Origin: an uncultured Kiritimatiellota bacterium
GTDB lineage: Bacteria > Verrucomicrobiota > Kiritimatiellia > RFP12 > DVOR01
Length of the DNA stretch: 64,000 bases
Assembly (NCBI GenBank): GCA_944389585.1
Contig: CALXMW010000004.1
Span: 1 to 64,000, forward strand
Reading direction: 5' to 3'
Both the position numbers and the translations under genes were made by a program. The number at the start of each line of letters is the position of its first letter. Within the stretch, counting starts at the first letter, position 1. Below, piece by piece: positions 32,839 to 42,132 of the stretch. A model generated the notes under the pieces. The model saw only the letters and a program-made list of their open reading frames with translations, searched no databases and was not told the origin of the DNA.

Positions 32839-34479
32839 TCAGCGGGTGGGAAGGGCGGGGAGATGGGCCCGGAACTGCCGCAGACGGCAGGCCGCGGGCG
32901 AGGCCGCGAGGGCGCGGGCGTAAAGGGCCGCGGCGCGGTCGCCCTCCCCGGCGCGCGCGGCCAGCTCGGCGGCGACGGTGAACCAGGCCTGGGCGTAGGC
33001 CGGGTCGTCGCGGTCGTTCAGCTCGGCCAAGCGCTCGGCGGCGCGGCTCTGCCGGGGGACGGTCTCGAGGGCGAGCTCGGGCCAGGCGTCGACGACCTTG
33101 AGAAGCATCTCCAGCGCGCCGGGGTCGTCCTTGAAGGTCTCCAGGCACCAATCGAGGCGCCGCTTGCCCTCGTCCAGATCCTTGGCCTGGTAGGGCGTGG
33201 CGAGGATCTGCGGCAGGAGCAGGGTGCCCCAGCCCCTGGGGAGCGGCTCGCCGAGGAGGCCCCGGAGGAGGGCGTCGCGCTCGGCGGGGGCGGCGGAGCG
33301 GAGGCTCCGGAAGGCGCCGGCGAGGGCCTCCTGGCGGGCCTCCTCCTGCTTGGCGGCGGCCTGGGCGGCCTCGGGGGTGGCGGGGGGCGTGGGGGCGCGG
33401 AGGGCGGCGGGCAGGGCCTCGAGCGGGCCTTTCCAAAGGAGCCTGCCGCCGCGGAAGTAGGCCACGAAGGGCGGGTTGAAGCGGCCGTCCACGCCGAAGA
33501 GGCCGGGCGGGACATCGTCGGCGAAGCGGGGGCCGGGGCCGCGCCAGGCGAGGGGGGCGAGGAGCTTTTCCAGGTGGGGCCTGGCCTTGGCCGGGGCCAC
33601 GGTGAGGACGCGGTGGGGGTAGGGGAGGGCCTTGGCGAGGCGGCGGTCGGGGAGGCTGGCGAGGGTGGCCCAGTTGAGCTTGGCGATCCAGAAGGGGTTG
33701 GGCCAGTAGGCCACGAGGGTGGGCAGGCCGTCGGCGGGGAGGGGCTCGCCGAGGAGCGCGGCGTAGGGCGCGGCGTCGCCCTCGGCGGTGGTTTGGGCGC
33801 AGGGGCGCTCGGGGAGGCGGCCGAGGGCCGGCGCGCCGGCGGCGGGGTCGGCGCCGGGGGCGGCCTTGGCGGCGAGGGGGTGTGCCCGAAGGGCCTGCGC
33901 CTGAAGGGCCTGGGCGGCGGCCCAGTCGCCCCGGGCGGCGGCCGCGTCGGCCCGGGCCTCGAGGGCGAGGGTGGCGGCCAGGGGGTCGGGCTTGGCCTCT
34001 TCCCGGGGTTTGCGCGCGTCGCGGAGGGCGCGGAGCTTCTCGGCGGTGAGGGTGGCGGGGTGTCCCTGCCAGACGACGTCGCCGCCGCGGACGGCGATGG
34101 CGTGGGGGATGCCTTTGACGCCGAGGCGCTTGGGGAGGGCGCCGGCGCGGTCGACGGCCTGGTCGTAGGTCGGCGGCGTGGGCTGGCGGGCGAGGAAGTC
34201 GAGGATCTCCCGGTCGGTGGCGCGATCCCAGACGTTCACGCCGACGACGCGCACGCCCTCGCCCTTGAGCGCTTGGTGGAGGGCCTCGAGGTGGGGCATG
34301 GCGCGGAGGCAGGGGCCGCACCAGCGTGCCCAGCATTCCAGGAGCACGAGGCCCTCCCGGGGCCAGGCGTCGGGGCGCTCGCCGCGCAGGAAGGTCTCGG
34401 GCAGGGCCTCGAGGGGGAGGGGCTCGGCGCAGAGGCGCAGGGCGGCGGCGAGCGCGGCGAGGGCGAGGGGCAGGCGCAT
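32839..34479 (-). CDS. secreted TlpA-like thioredoxin protein with a long extra C-terminal region
   Basis: 546 residues. Signal peptide (about 1-18), then a thioredoxin fold with the redox pair WCGPC at residues 53-57 and the cis-proline strand VKGIPHAIAV. TlpA/ResA proteins are normally 160-200 residues; here about 360 more follow. The middle part (about 255-375) reads like a second, CxxC-less thioredoxin-like domain (PTLVAYWPNPFWIAKLN, NPPFVAYFRGGRLLWKGP), and the C-terminal part is helical with TPR-like character (AQAWFTVAAELAARAGEGDRAAALYARALAASP). Role in envelope disulfide handling is inferred. AAAGGAG precedes the ATG; an in-frame ATG at 34494 is less well placed. Confidence 0.75.
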   Translation of the reverse strand: MRLPLALAALAAALRLCAEPLPLEALPETFLRGERPDAWPREGLVLLECWARWCGPCLRAMPHLEALHQALKGEGVRVVGVNVWDRATDREILDFLARQPTPPTYDQAVDRAGALPKRLGVKGIPHAIAVRGGDVVWQGHPATLTAEKLRALRDARKPREEAKPDPLAATLALEARADAAAARGDWAAAQALQAQALRAHPLAAKAAPGADPAAGAPALGRLPERPCAQTTAEGDAAPYAALLGEPLPADGLPTLVAYWPNPFWIAKLNWATLASLPDRRLAKALPYPHRVLTVAPAKARPHLEKLLAPLAWRGPGPRFADDVPPGLFGVDGRFNPPFVAYFRGGRLLWKGPLEALPAALRAPTPPATPEAAQAAAKQEEARQEALAGAFRSLRSAAPAERDALLRGLLGEPLPRGWGTLLLPQILATPYQAKDLDEGKRRLDWCLETFKDDPGALEMLLKVVDAWPELALETVPRQSRAAERLAELNDRDDPAYAQAWFTVAAELAARAGEGDRAAALYARALAASPAACRLRQFRAHLPALPTR

Positions 34480-34493
34480 GGCGGCTCCTTTCA

Positions 34494-35918
34494 TCAGGCG
34501 GGTTGGAGGGCGATAAGGCGGCCGATGCGGCGGCGTTCGTGGAGGTGGAAGCCCAGGGCGACGAGCACGGAGAGGACATCGGAGATGGGCGCGGCCCACC
34601 AGACGCCGATGGGCCCCAGGAGCGGCGGGAGCAGGAGCATGAGCGGCACCAGCAGGAAGCATTGGCGCGAGAGGCTCATCGCCAGCGCCACGCCGCCGCG
34701 GCCGATGCTCTGGAAGTATTGCCCCACCAAGATGGCGTAGCCCACGAAGGAGAAGCCGCAGAAGAAGACGAGCAGGTCGGTGGGCCCCACGGCCAGCAGC
34801 TCGGCGGCCATCTCCTCCTTGCAGAAGAGCAGGAAGAGGGGCCGGCGCAGGAGCATGACCGCGGCCGAGAGCACGAAGATGTAGCCGCCGCCCCACCAGG
34901 CCGCCAGGTTGAAGGTCTGCGTCAGGCGCCGGTAGTTGCGCGCGCCATAGTTGAAGCCGAGGATGGGCTGCATCCCCTGCGCCACGCCGAGCACGGGCAT
35001 GCACACCAGCATCTGCACCGTCATCACCACGCCCACGGCCGCGATCTCCACCTCCGCCGTGCGCGCGTCCGGCGCGAAGGCGCGGAAGAGGACGGCGTAG
35101 AGCGCGGTGACGCCGCTGCCCACCAGGTTGAGCGCGAAGGGCGGCAGCCCCGCCACGACGACCTTCCAGAAGAGCGGGCGGTACAGGCGCACGAAGCCCA
35201 GGCGCAGGCGCAGCGCCGCCCCCCGGCGCAGGAAGTGCGCCAGCACCCAGGCCGAGGAGACGCCCTGCGAGAGCACCGTCGCGATTGCCGCGCCCTGGAT
35301 CTTGAGCCCCAGCCCCGGGAGCGTGCAGAAGCCCAGCGGCACCTCCTCGAAGATGAAGAAGGGGTCGAGGATGGCGTTGGCCACCGCCCCGAAGAGCATG
35401 GTGAAGAGAGCCTTGTTCGGGTGGCCCTCGGCGCGCATCGTGTGGTTCAGCCCGAAGCCGATGTACTGCAGGATGGCGCAGAGGAAGACGACGCGCAGGT
35501 AGCCCGCCGCCCACGGGATCGTCTGCTCCGTGCCGCCGGTGGCCCACAGGATCGGCTCCGCGAAGAGCGCGCACAGCGGGTAGACCACCAGCGAGAGGAT
35601 CGCGTAGAAGCACACCGCCTGGCCCAGGTAGCACTGCGCCACCGTGCGCTTGCCCTGCCCCATCGCGATGGAGATCCGCGTGGCCGTCCCCACCCCGAAC
35701 AGCAGCCCGAAGGCCAGCATCACCATCATCGGCGGGAAGGTCAGCGCGAAGCCCGCCAGCCCCTCCTGCCCCACGCACCGCCCCACGTACAGCCGGTCCA
35801 CCACGTTGTACAGCGCCATCACCAGCATCCCGATGATGGCCGGCACGGAATACTTCCACAGCAGCCTCCCCACCGGGAAGCGCGCCAATTCCTTCGAGGC
35901 CCGCGTCGCCGCCGCCAT
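34494..35918 (-). CDS. MATE-family exporter (second copy)
   Basis: 474 residues with about twelve membrane helices. Family features include YNVVDRLYVGRCVGQEGLAGFALTFPPMM, LNHTMRAEGHPNKALFTMLFGAVANAILDPFFIF and GVAQGMQPILGFNYGARNYRR. It is only distantly similar to the MATE protein at 16446-17798 and belongs to the branch with the AEGHPNKA motif. Its start lies 2 nt after the rpe stop. Substrate unknown. Confidence 0.9.
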   Translation of the reverse strand: MAAATRASKELARFPVGRLLWKYSVPAIIGMLVMALYNVVDRLYVGRCVGQEGLAGFALTFPPMMVMLAFGLLFGVGTATRISIAMGQGKRTVAQCYLGQAVCFYAILSLVVYPLCALFAEPILWATGGTEQTIPWAAGYLRVVFLCAILQYIGFGLNHTMRAEGHPNKALFTMLFGAVANAILDPFFIFEEVPLGFCTLPGLGLKIQGAAIATVLSQGVSSAWVLAHFLRRGAALRLRLGFVRLYRPLFWKVVVAGLPPFALNLVGSGVTALYAVLFRAFAPDARTAEVEIAAVGVVMTVQMLVCMPVLGVAQGMQPILGFNYGARNYRRLTQTFNLAAWWGGGYIFVLSAAVMLLRRPLFLLFCKEEMAAELLAVGPTDLLVFFCGFSFVGYAILVGQYFQSIGRGGVALAMSLSRQCFLLVPLMLLLPPLLGPIGVWWAAPISDVLSVLVALGFHLHERRRIGRLIALQPA

Positions 35919-35920
35919 GC

Positions 35921-36604
35921 TCACCTGCCCCAGGCCCGCGCGAAGGCCTCCGCGCACCGCGCCCGCAGCCCGGCCACCGCCGCGGCCAGGTCTTCCTGGG
36001 CGAAGAGGAAGGAGCCGGCGACGAAGGCGTTGGCGCCGGCCTCGGCGGCCAGCGCGGCCGTCTCGGCGTTCACGCCGCCGTCGACCATGATGTCCAGCGC
36101 CGGGGCGCGCTCGCGCAGGGCCCGCACCTTGGGCAGGACGTCGGCGATGAAGGCCTGCCCGCCGTAGCCCGGGTGCACGGTCATGCAGAGGAGCTCGTCG
36201 GCGCAGTCGAGGTAGGGGAAGGCCGCCTCGGCGGGCGTCTCGGGGTTGAGGGCCAGGCCCACGCGGGCCTTCCGCGCGTGGAGGTCGGCCGCCAGGGCGC
36301 GGACGTTGAGCGCGTCGCGCAGCTCGAGGTGGAATTGGACGGTGTCGGCGCCGGCCTCGGCGAAGCGCTCGGCGTAGCGCTCGGGGTTGGTCATCATCAG
36401 GTGGGCGTTGAGCTCGAGGCCCGCGGCCAGGCGCCTGCGGCAGAGGGCCGCGGTGGCCGGGGAGAAGGAGAGGTTCGGCACGAAGTGCCCGTCCATCACG
36501 TCCAGGTGCAGGCCGTCGGCGCCGCTGCGCGCGGCGCGGTCGATCTCCTCGCCCAGGCGCGCCAGGTCGGCGGCCAGCAGGGAGGGCAGGATGCGGATCG
36601 TCAT
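35921..36604 (-). CDS. rpe: ribulose-phosphate 3-epimerase
   Basis: 227 residues, standard length. A TIM barrel with the motifs ILPSLLAADLARLGEEI, DGLHLDVMDGHFVPNLSF (metal-binding His and Asp), MTVHPGYGGQAFI and MVDGGVNAETAALAAEAGAN. It interconverts ribulose 5-phosphate and xylulose 5-phosphate in the pentose phosphate pathway. It lies 12 nt after the DUF1846 gene and is translationally coupled to the MATE gene. Confidence 0.95.
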   Translation of the reverse strand: MTIRILPSLLAADLARLGEEIDRAARSGADGLHLDVMDGHFVPNLSFSPATAALCRRRLAAGLELNAHLMMTNPERYAERFAEAGADTVQFHLELRDALNVRALAADLHARKARVGLALNPETPAEAAFPYLDCADELLCMTVHPGYGGQAFIADVLPKVRALRERAPALDIMVDGGVNAETAALAAEAGANAFVAGSFLFAQEDLAAAVAGLRARCAEAFARAWGR

Positions 36605-36616
36605 GGGGCTTCTCCT

Positions 36617-38137
36617 TTAGGCGTCGACGAAGAGCTCGGCGGTGGCGAAGAGCGGGTCGTTCGTCGCGCGGATGCCCAGGCGGCGGAGGCCGGCCTCGTC
36701 GCCGGGGGTGAGCATGTGCGAGAGGTGCATCTCGCAGTCGCGCAGGTCGGCCAGGCGCTCGAGGGCGGCCTTCGCGGCGGGGTCGGTGGCGGCGCAGATG
36801 GCCAGGGAGACGAGCGTCTCGTCGAGGTTCAGCGAGCCGTACTTGCCCTTGAGGATGCCCTGCTTCATGTGGGTGACGGAGGCGATCGTCTCGGGGGCGA
36901 GCAGGTGGCGGCCCTGGGGGATGGCGGCCAGGCGCTTGACGGCGTTGAGGACGGTGGCGGCGGCGGCGTGGAGGTTGGGGGAGTTCTTGCCCTGGACGAT
37001 GGCGCCGTCTGGCAGCTCCAGGGCCGCGCCGCAGGCCACGCCCTCGAGCGCGTGCGCCAGCGAGGCGTCGTGCGCGGCCTGGCGGGCGGGGACGACCACG
37101 GGGCGGTCCTCGGGCTTCAGGCCCAGCTGGTGCATCAGGCGCTCGACGATCTCCACGGGGTGCTTGTCGCTGGAGCCTTTGGCGACGGCGTCGGAGAGGT
37201 GGCGGAAGTAGCGGCGGATGACCTCCTGGCGCGCGGCCTCCTGGCAGACGGCGTCGTCCACGATGCCGGTGGAGATGCGGTTCACGCCCATGTCCGTCGG
37301 GCTCCGGTAGGGGCACGAGCCCGTGGGGTCCAGGCGCGTCCAGATCTCGCGCAGGATGGGGAAGGCGTCGACGTCGCGGTTGTAGTTCACCGCCGCCTTG
37401 CCGTAGGCCTCCAGGTGGAAGGGGTCGATCATGTTGATGTCGCCCAGGTCCGCCGTCGCGGCCTCGTAGGCCAGGTTCACGGGGTGCTTCAGCGGCAGGT
37501 CCCACACCGGGAAGGTCTCGAACTTCGCGTAGCCCGCCGGGCGCCCGGCCATGCGGTCGTGGTAGAGCATGGTCAGGCAGGTGGCCAGCTTGCCCGAGCC
37601 CGGGCCGGGGCCGGTGACGACGACGATGGGGCGCGTTGTCTCCACGTAGGCGTTCGCGCCGTAGCCCTCGGGCGAGACCACCAGGTCGAGGTTCGAGGGG
37701 TAGCCCGGCACCGCGCGGTGGAGCTTCACGGTGATGCCGCGCGCCTCGAGCTTGTTGCGGAACTGGAGCGCCGCGGGCTGGCCGTCGAAGCGGGTGATGA
37801 CCACGGCGCAGACGTGGATGCCCCAGGCGCGGAGCGAGTCGATGAGCTTGAGCGCGTCGTCGTCGTAGGAGATGCCGAAGTCCGCGCGCATCTTCTTGCG
37901 CTCGATGTCCTCGGCGTAGACGCAGAGGATGATCTCGGCCTTGTCCCCCAGCGCGCGCAGCAGGCGCAGCTTCGCGTTCGGGTCGTAGCCCGGCAGCACG
38001 CGCGCGGCGTGGTAGTCGAACATCAGCTTGCCGCCGAACTCCAGGTAAAGCTTGTTGCCGAAGGCCTCCGCGCGCTTCGTCAGCCCCTCGGCCTGCGCCT
38101 TCAGGTATGCCTCGTTGTCAAACCCGGTCTGTCTCAT
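36617..38137 (-). CDS. DUF1846 (UPF0371) protein
   Basis: 506 residues. The sequence closely follows the UPF0371 family seen in streptococci and clostridia: NKLYLEFGGKLMFDYHAARVLPG, GPGPGSGKLATCLTMLYHD, YAKFETFPVWDLPLKHPVNL and EAATADLGDINMIDPFHLE. The GPGPGSGK segment looks like a nucleotide-binding loop, but the reaction is not established for the family. The start at 38137 has GGGAG upstream; the frame open to 38173 lacks a better site. First gene of the operon down to 31607. Confidence 0.88.
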   Translation of the reverse strand: MRQTGFDNEAYLKAQAEGLTKRAEAFGNKLYLEFGGKLMFDYHAARVLPGYDPNAKLRLLRALGDKAEIILCVYAEDIERKKMRADFGISYDDDALKLIDSLRAWGIHVCAVVITRFDGQPAALQFRNKLEARGITVKLHRAVPGYPSNLDLVVSPEGYGANAYVETTRPIVVVTGPGPGSGKLATCLTMLYHDRMAGRPAGYAKFETFPVWDLPLKHPVNLAYEAATADLGDINMIDPFHLEAYGKAAVNYNRDVDAFPILREIWTRLDPTGSCPYRSPTDMGVNRISTGIVDDAVCQEAARQEVIRRYFRHLSDAVAKGSSDKHPVEIVERLMHQLGLKPEDRPVVVPARQAAHDASLAHALEGVACGAALELPDGAIVQGKNSPNLHAAAATVLNAVKRLAAIPQGRHLLAPETIASVTHMKQGILKGKYGSLNLDETLVSLAICAATDPAAKAALERLADLRDCEMHLSHMLTPGDEAGLRRLGIRATNDPLFATAELFVDA

Positions 38138-38184
38138 CTCTCGCTCCCGAAAAGTGGCGGGCCCGTCGCCCAAAACGGGGCACT

Positions 38185-38193
38185 ATGATACCA
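38185..38193 (-). promoter_or_regulatory. promoter of the DUF1846/rpe operon
   Basis: Minus-strand TGGTATCAT, extended -10, about 47 nt upstream of the start codon. Confidence 0.6.
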
Positions 38194-38221
38194 AAACCCC
38201 GCCCCGCCGTCACCCCGCCCC

Positions 38222-38260
38222 ACAAAGGAAGGCCCCCGGCTGGGCGCCGGGGGCCCTTCC
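38222..38260 (-). terminator. terminator of the sulfite/nitrite reductase gene
   Basis: Stem GGCCCCCGGC (38231-38240) with GCCGGGGGCC (38246-38255), extended by GGAA/TTCC with one bulged base; on the minus strand TTCCTTTGTG follows. Confidence 0.75.
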
Positions 38261-38280
38261 CCTCGCCGGGGCGCACGGCC

Positions 38281-39786
38281 TCAGAGCAGGCCCAGGTTGG
38301 CCAGCAGGCAATGCGGCAGGTCGTCGATGGCGATGGGCGCGGCCAGCGGCTCGCCGAGCGTCGGCGGCTCGGCCGTGGCGGGGCTGAAGGGGATGAGCAC
38401 GTCCTGCCCGCCCAACTTGCGGCATTGGAAGCCGAACTTCGCGGCGGGGTGGGCCGTGCAGCTGTTCGGGCAGCCGCTGATGCGCACCTCCGTGGTGACG
38501 ATGCGCGCGAGGGCCCGCTTCTGGGGCGTGTCGGCGGGGAGCCAGGCGTCGAGGACGCGGGCGAGGCGCTCGCCGATGCGCGGGGAATCGGCCGCGCCGA
38601 TCTTGCAGACGGTGTTGCCGATGCAGGTGGGGATGTGCCCCACGTAGGAGCGCAGCGTCAGGTCGAAGTCCGGGAACTCGCGCAGCAGCGCGTTGTAGAG
38701 CGCCGCCAGGCATTGCCGGTGGACGCGCGGGATGACGAAATCCTGCGAAATCAGCAGCTGCAGGCGCGTGAGGCCGTATTTGCGCAGGAACGCGCAGAAG
38801 CGCGCCAGCATCGCCTGCGTGAAGTTCCCGAACGGCACGAAGAGCCGCGCCGCGAAGGTGCCGTCGGCCAACGGCTCGCAGGCCACCGCCAGCCAATCCT
38901 CGAAGCCCGGCGCGGGCGTCTCGCCTTCCGGCAGGGTGGAGAGCGGGTACGCCTCCGGCTTGAGGTCGGCCTCCGGGCACCACGGGTAGCCCCGCGCGTC
39001 GGCCTGGGCGTAATAGTCTTGGAAGAGGTTTGCCAGGCCTTCGTCGCCGAGCTTCGCGCGCAAGAAGCGGAGGCGTGCGGTGGCGCGGCAGGCGCGGTCG
39101 CCATGGTCGTGGAAGAGCGCGGTCACCGCCATCGCCACGCGGATGCACGCCTCCGCCGGGAGGGCCTCGAAGAGCTTGAAGCCCACGCGCGGCTTGTTGC
39201 CGATGCCCCCGCCCAGCCACGTCTCGAAACAGCGCCGGCCTTCCTTCTCCACGGCCACGAAGCCCAGGTCCTGGATGGCGCAGAGCATCCGGTCGGCCGC
39301 GCGGTCGGCGAAGGCGATCTTGATTTTGCGCGGCAGGGCGTAGGCCGCGTCGAAGGCGTAGAAGGCCTCGGAGAGGGCGCGCGCGTAGGGCAGCACGTCA
39401 AAGGCCGTGTCCGCGTGCAGCCCGCTGTTCGGGTTCACCAGCACGTTGCGGAAGGTGTTCCCCCCGCCCCCGCGGAAGCGCAGGCCGGCCGCCTCGCAGT
39501 CGGCCAGGCACGCGGCCACGTCCGCCGCCGCCACGCCGTGCAGCTGGATGGCCTGGCGCGTGGTGAGGTGCGCGTAGGGCACGCGGTATTTCGCCAGGAG
39601 CCCCGCGACGGTCTCCAGATCCCCGAGCGTGACGATGCCGCCCGTGCGGCGGATCCGCATCATCGTCGCGTCGTCCTTCTGCTGGTAGATGCCGAAGTTG
39701 GAGGAGACCGCCTTGAGCTGGAGCGGCGTGATCTTCTTGGCGTTGTAATCGGCCCAGGCGCCGAGCAGTTCGTCATGGTATCCCAT
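38281..39786 (-). CDS. siroheme-[4Fe-4S] sulfite/nitrite reductase
   Basis: 501 residues, the size of ferredoxin-dependent nitrite/sulfite reductases. The two ferredoxin-like halves are visible, beginning with the ARLTTRQ-type motif YAHLTTRQAIQLHGV. The cluster/siroheme ligands are Cys388-x5-Cys394 (TCIGNTVC) and Cys439-x3-Cys443 (GCPNSC), complete and correctly spaced. It catalyses a six-electron reduction of sulfite to sulfide or nitrite to ammonia; which one cannot be told from this. Its own promoter is on the minus strand at 39820-39828. No sulfate activation genes are near. Confidence 0.88.
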   Translation of the reverse strand: MGYHDELLGAWADYNAKKITPLQLKAVSSNFGIYQQKDDATMMRIRRTGGIVTLGDLETVAGLLAKYRVPYAHLTTRQAIQLHGVAAADVAACLADCEAAGLRFRGGGGNTFRNVLVNPNSGLHADTAFDVLPYARALSEAFYAFDAAYALPRKIKIAFADRAADRMLCAIQDLGFVAVEKEGRRCFETWLGGGIGNKPRVGFKLFEALPAEACIRVAMAVTALFHDHGDRACRATARLRFLRAKLGDEGLANLFQDYYAQADARGYPWCPEADLKPEAYPLSTLPEGETPAPGFEDWLAVACEPLADGTFAARLFVPFGNFTQAMLARFCAFLRKYGLTRLQLLISQDFVIPRVHRQCLAALYNALLREFPDFDLTLRSYVGHIPTCIGNTVCKIGAADSPRIGERLARVLDAWLPADTPQKRALARIVTTEVRISGCPNSCTAHPAAKFGFQCRKLGGQDVLIPFSPATAEPPTLGEPLAAPIAIDDLPHCLLANLGLL

Positions 39787-39819
39787 CGTGGCCTCCCGCT
39801 GAAAGAACGTTCGCCCACC

Positions 39820-39828
39820 AGTATACCA
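39820..39828 (-). promoter_or_regulatory. promoter of the sulfite/nitrite reductase gene
   Basis: Minus-strand TGGTATACT, extended -10, with GGGAGG ribosome-binding site between it and the ATG at 39786. Confidence 0.65.
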
Positions 39829-39857
39829 AAAACCCGCCGCCCGCCCCCGCGGGGTTT

Positions 39858-39866
39858 TGTTAGAAT
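39858..39866 (+). promoter_or_regulatory. extended -10, leaderless start of the ABC permease gene
   Basis: TGTTAGAAT ends 7 nt before the ATG at 39874. Confidence 0.55.
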
Positions 39867-39873
39867 AGGGGCG

Positions 39874-41049
39874 ATGTTGCGCTATGTGCTGAGGCGGCTG
39901 CTGGAGATGGTGCCCACGACGTTCGGGGTGCTGCTGCTCTCCTTTGTCCTGTTCTACGTGGTCGGCGGCTCGCCGGCGCAGACGGTGCTGGGCCAGCACG
40001 CCACGCAGGAGGCCATCGCGGCCTTCGACGCGGCCAATGGCTACGACCTGCCGCTGTTCTGCGGGAATTGGGCGCGGCTCGACGCCCTGCGCAAGGCGCC
40101 GGGGGGCGGCACGGAGCTGGCCTTTTCCCTGGGCCCGGGGCGCTACGCGCTGCCCGGCGCGCCCGAGGCCGTCCTGCGCGACGCGGCCACGGGGGCGGAG
40201 CGGGCGGTGCCGTTGGGGGCGGACGGCGCGCTGGAGGTGCCCGAGGGCGCGCGCCTGGTGGGGGCGGACGGCGCGCTGGCGGTGCGGCGGCACACGCGCC
40301 ATTTCTTCGACTCGCAGTTCGTGCGCTACCTGGTCAGCCTCGCCCACCTGGATCTGGGGACGTCGGTGGAGACGAAGCAGCCGGTGACGCAGGTGCTGGC
40401 GCAGGGGCTGCTGCCGACGCTCTCGCTGTCGGTGCCGATTTTGTTCTTCGGGGCGCTCTTCGGGGTGGTGCTGGGGCTGCTGTGCGCGGCGGCGCAGGGC
40501 GGGTGGCTGGATCGCGGCGTCCTGGCCTTCTCGACGGCGCTGATGAGCGTGAACTACGTGGTGTGGATCCTGCTGGGGCAGTTCCTGCTGGGCTTCAAAT
40601 GGCCGCTCTTCCCCATCTGGGGCTACGAAGGCGCGTACTACCTGGCGCTGCCGGTGGCCATCGGGGTGGTCAGCTCGCTGGGCGGGGACGTGCGCTTCTA
40701 CCGCGCGGCCATCCTCGACGAGGTCTACCGCCCCTACGTGCGCACCGCCGTCTCCAAGGGCCTCGGGCGCGGGCGCACGCTCTTCGTCCACGTCCTGCGC
40801 AACTCGCTCATCCCCATCGTCACCTACGTCTCGCTCTCCATCCCCTACCTCTTCACGGGCAGCCTGCTGCTGGAGAGCTTCTTCGGCATCCCCGGCCTCG
40901 GGAGCGTCTCCATCAACGCGATCAACTCCGCCGACATGTCCGTCGTCCGCGCCGTGGTCATCTTCGGCGCGCTCCTCTACCAAGCGGTCAACCTGCTCAC
41001 CGACATCGCCTACGGCTGGCTTGACCCGCGCGTGAGGGTCGCCCAATGA
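39874..41049 (+). CDS. OppB/YejB-type ABC transporter permease
   Basis: 391 residues. N-terminal MLRYVLRRLLEMVPTTFGVLLLSFVLFYV and C-terminal VHVLRNSLIPIVTYVSLSIPYLFTGSLLLE are typical of oligopeptide/dipeptide permeases; the cytoplasmic EAA-type loop is YVRTAVSKGLGRGRTLFVHVLRNS. Between the first and second helix there is an unusually long periplasmic loop (about residues 50-165) containing LGPGRYALPGAPEAVLRDA and repeated VGADGAL, which accounts for the extra length over the usual 310-340 residues. It forms a pair with the next gene (ATGA overlap). No ATPase or binding protein gene lies alongside. Confidence 0.88.
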   Translation: MLRYVLRRLLEMVPTTFGVLLLSFVLFYVVGGSPAQTVLGQHATQEAIAAFDAANGYDLPLFCGNWARLDALRKAPGGGTELAFSLGPGRYALPGAPEAVLRDAATGAERAVPLGADGALEVPEGARLVGADGALAVRRHTRHFFDSQFVRYLVSLAHLDLGTSVETKQPVTQVLAQGLLPTLSLSVPILFFGALFGVVLGLLCAAAQGGWLDRGVLAFSTALMSVNYVVWILLGQFLLGFKWPLFPIWGYEGAYYLALPVAIGVVSSLGGDVRFYRAAILDEVYRPYVRTAVSKGLGRGRTLFVHVLRNSLIPIVTYVSLSIPYLFTGSLLLESFFGIPGLGSVSINAINSADMSVVRAVVIFGALLYQAVNLLTDIAYGWLDPRVRVAQ

Positions 41050-42035
41050 ACGCCGCCGCCGAGACCGCCGCGCGCCGCGGCCCCTCCGCCTGGGCCCGCC
41101 TGTGGGCCGACAAGGTCACGCGCCTGTGCGTGGTGGCCATCGCGCTCTACACCCTCACCGCGCTCTACGGCGAGGCCGTCTACCGCTATTACAAAGGCGC
41201 GCCCTGGGAAGGCGCGCCCGCGTGCCTTGTCTGGGGCCCCGAGCGCGTCCCGCCCTACAACCAGGTCCACATGGAAAGCCGCTACCTGCCGCCGCTCAGC
41301 GTGGCCACGTGGCCGGCCCACACCCTGGCCGACGGCACGGCGGTGCCCGAGACGCGCCACCGCTACTGGCTGGGCTCGGACAACCTGGGGCGGGACGTCC
41401 TCCAACGCCTGATCCAGGGCGCGCGCATCGCCTTCCACGTGGGCGTGATGACCTCGCTCATCGCCATCCCGCTGGGCGTGCTGCTGGGGTGCCTGGGCGG
41501 GTACTTCGGGGGGAAGGCGGACAGCCTGGTGGTGTGGCTGTGCGCCACCGTCTCGGCCATGCCGGGGCTCCTCTTCATCCTGGCCATCGCGCTCATCGCC
41601 GGCAAAGGGCTCTTCGGCATCTACCTGGGCATCGGGCTGACCACGTGGGTGAGCGTCTGCCGCAACATCCGCGCCGAGGTGCTCAAGCACCGCGACCGCG
41701 CCTACGTCCAGGCCGCCCGCGTCCTGGGCTACTCGCACCCGCGCATCCTCTTCCTGCACATCCTGCCCAACGTGATGCACATCGTGCTCATCTCCTTCTC
41801 CATCCGCTTCCCCGCCAGCGTCGCCACCGAGGTCTTCATCTCCTTCCTGGGCATCGGCGTGCAGGGCGAGCCCTCGTGGGGGATCATGATCAACAACGCC
41901 CGCGCCCGCCTCTGGCAGGGCATCTGGTGGGAGCTGGCCTTCGTCTCCCTGGCCATCTTCCTGCTGGTGCTCCTCTTCAACCGCCTCGCCGACGCCCTGC
42001 GCGACGTCTTTGACCCCGCCCTCCGCAACCGCTGA
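41046..42035 (+). CDS. OppC-type ABC transporter permease
   Basis: 329 residues. One helix at about 25-45, an external loop with [26 protein letters not shown] (the OppC hallmark), then the permease core with [23 protein letters not shown] and [26 protein letters not shown]. It pairs with the preceding permease to form the channel of a peptide-type importer. ATP-binding subunits must be encoded elsewhere. Confidence 0.9.
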   Translation: MNAAAETAARRGPSAWARLWADKVTRLCVVAIALYTLTALYGEAVYRYYKGAPWEGAPACLVWGPERVPPYNQVHMESRYLPPLSVATWPAHTLADGTAVPETRHRYWLGSDNLGRDVLQRLIQGARIAFHVGVMTSLIAIPLGVLLGCLGGYFGGKADSLVVWLCATVSAMPGLLFILAIALIAGKGLFGIYLGIGLTTWVSVCRNIRAEVLKHRDRAYVQAARVLGYSHPRILFLHILPNVMHIVLISFSIRFPASVATEVFISFLGIGVQGEPSWGIMINNARARLWQGIWWELAFVSLAIFLLVLLFNRLADALRDVFDPALRNR

Positions 42036-42069
42036 AAGCGCCGCTTTTTGGAATGATTGCAAAAAGTTC

Positions 42070-42099
42070 TTGCCCCCGGGCCCGGACTTTTTGTATAAT
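42070..42099 (+). promoter_or_regulatory. rubrerythrin promoter
   Basis: TTGCCC (42070-42075), 18-nt spacer, consensus TATAAT (42094-42099). The leader of about 27 nt ends in AAGGAGAG. Confidence 0.75.
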
Positions 42100-42132
42100 G
42101 GCCCCGTTCGAAACCCCAACAAGGAGAGTGCC

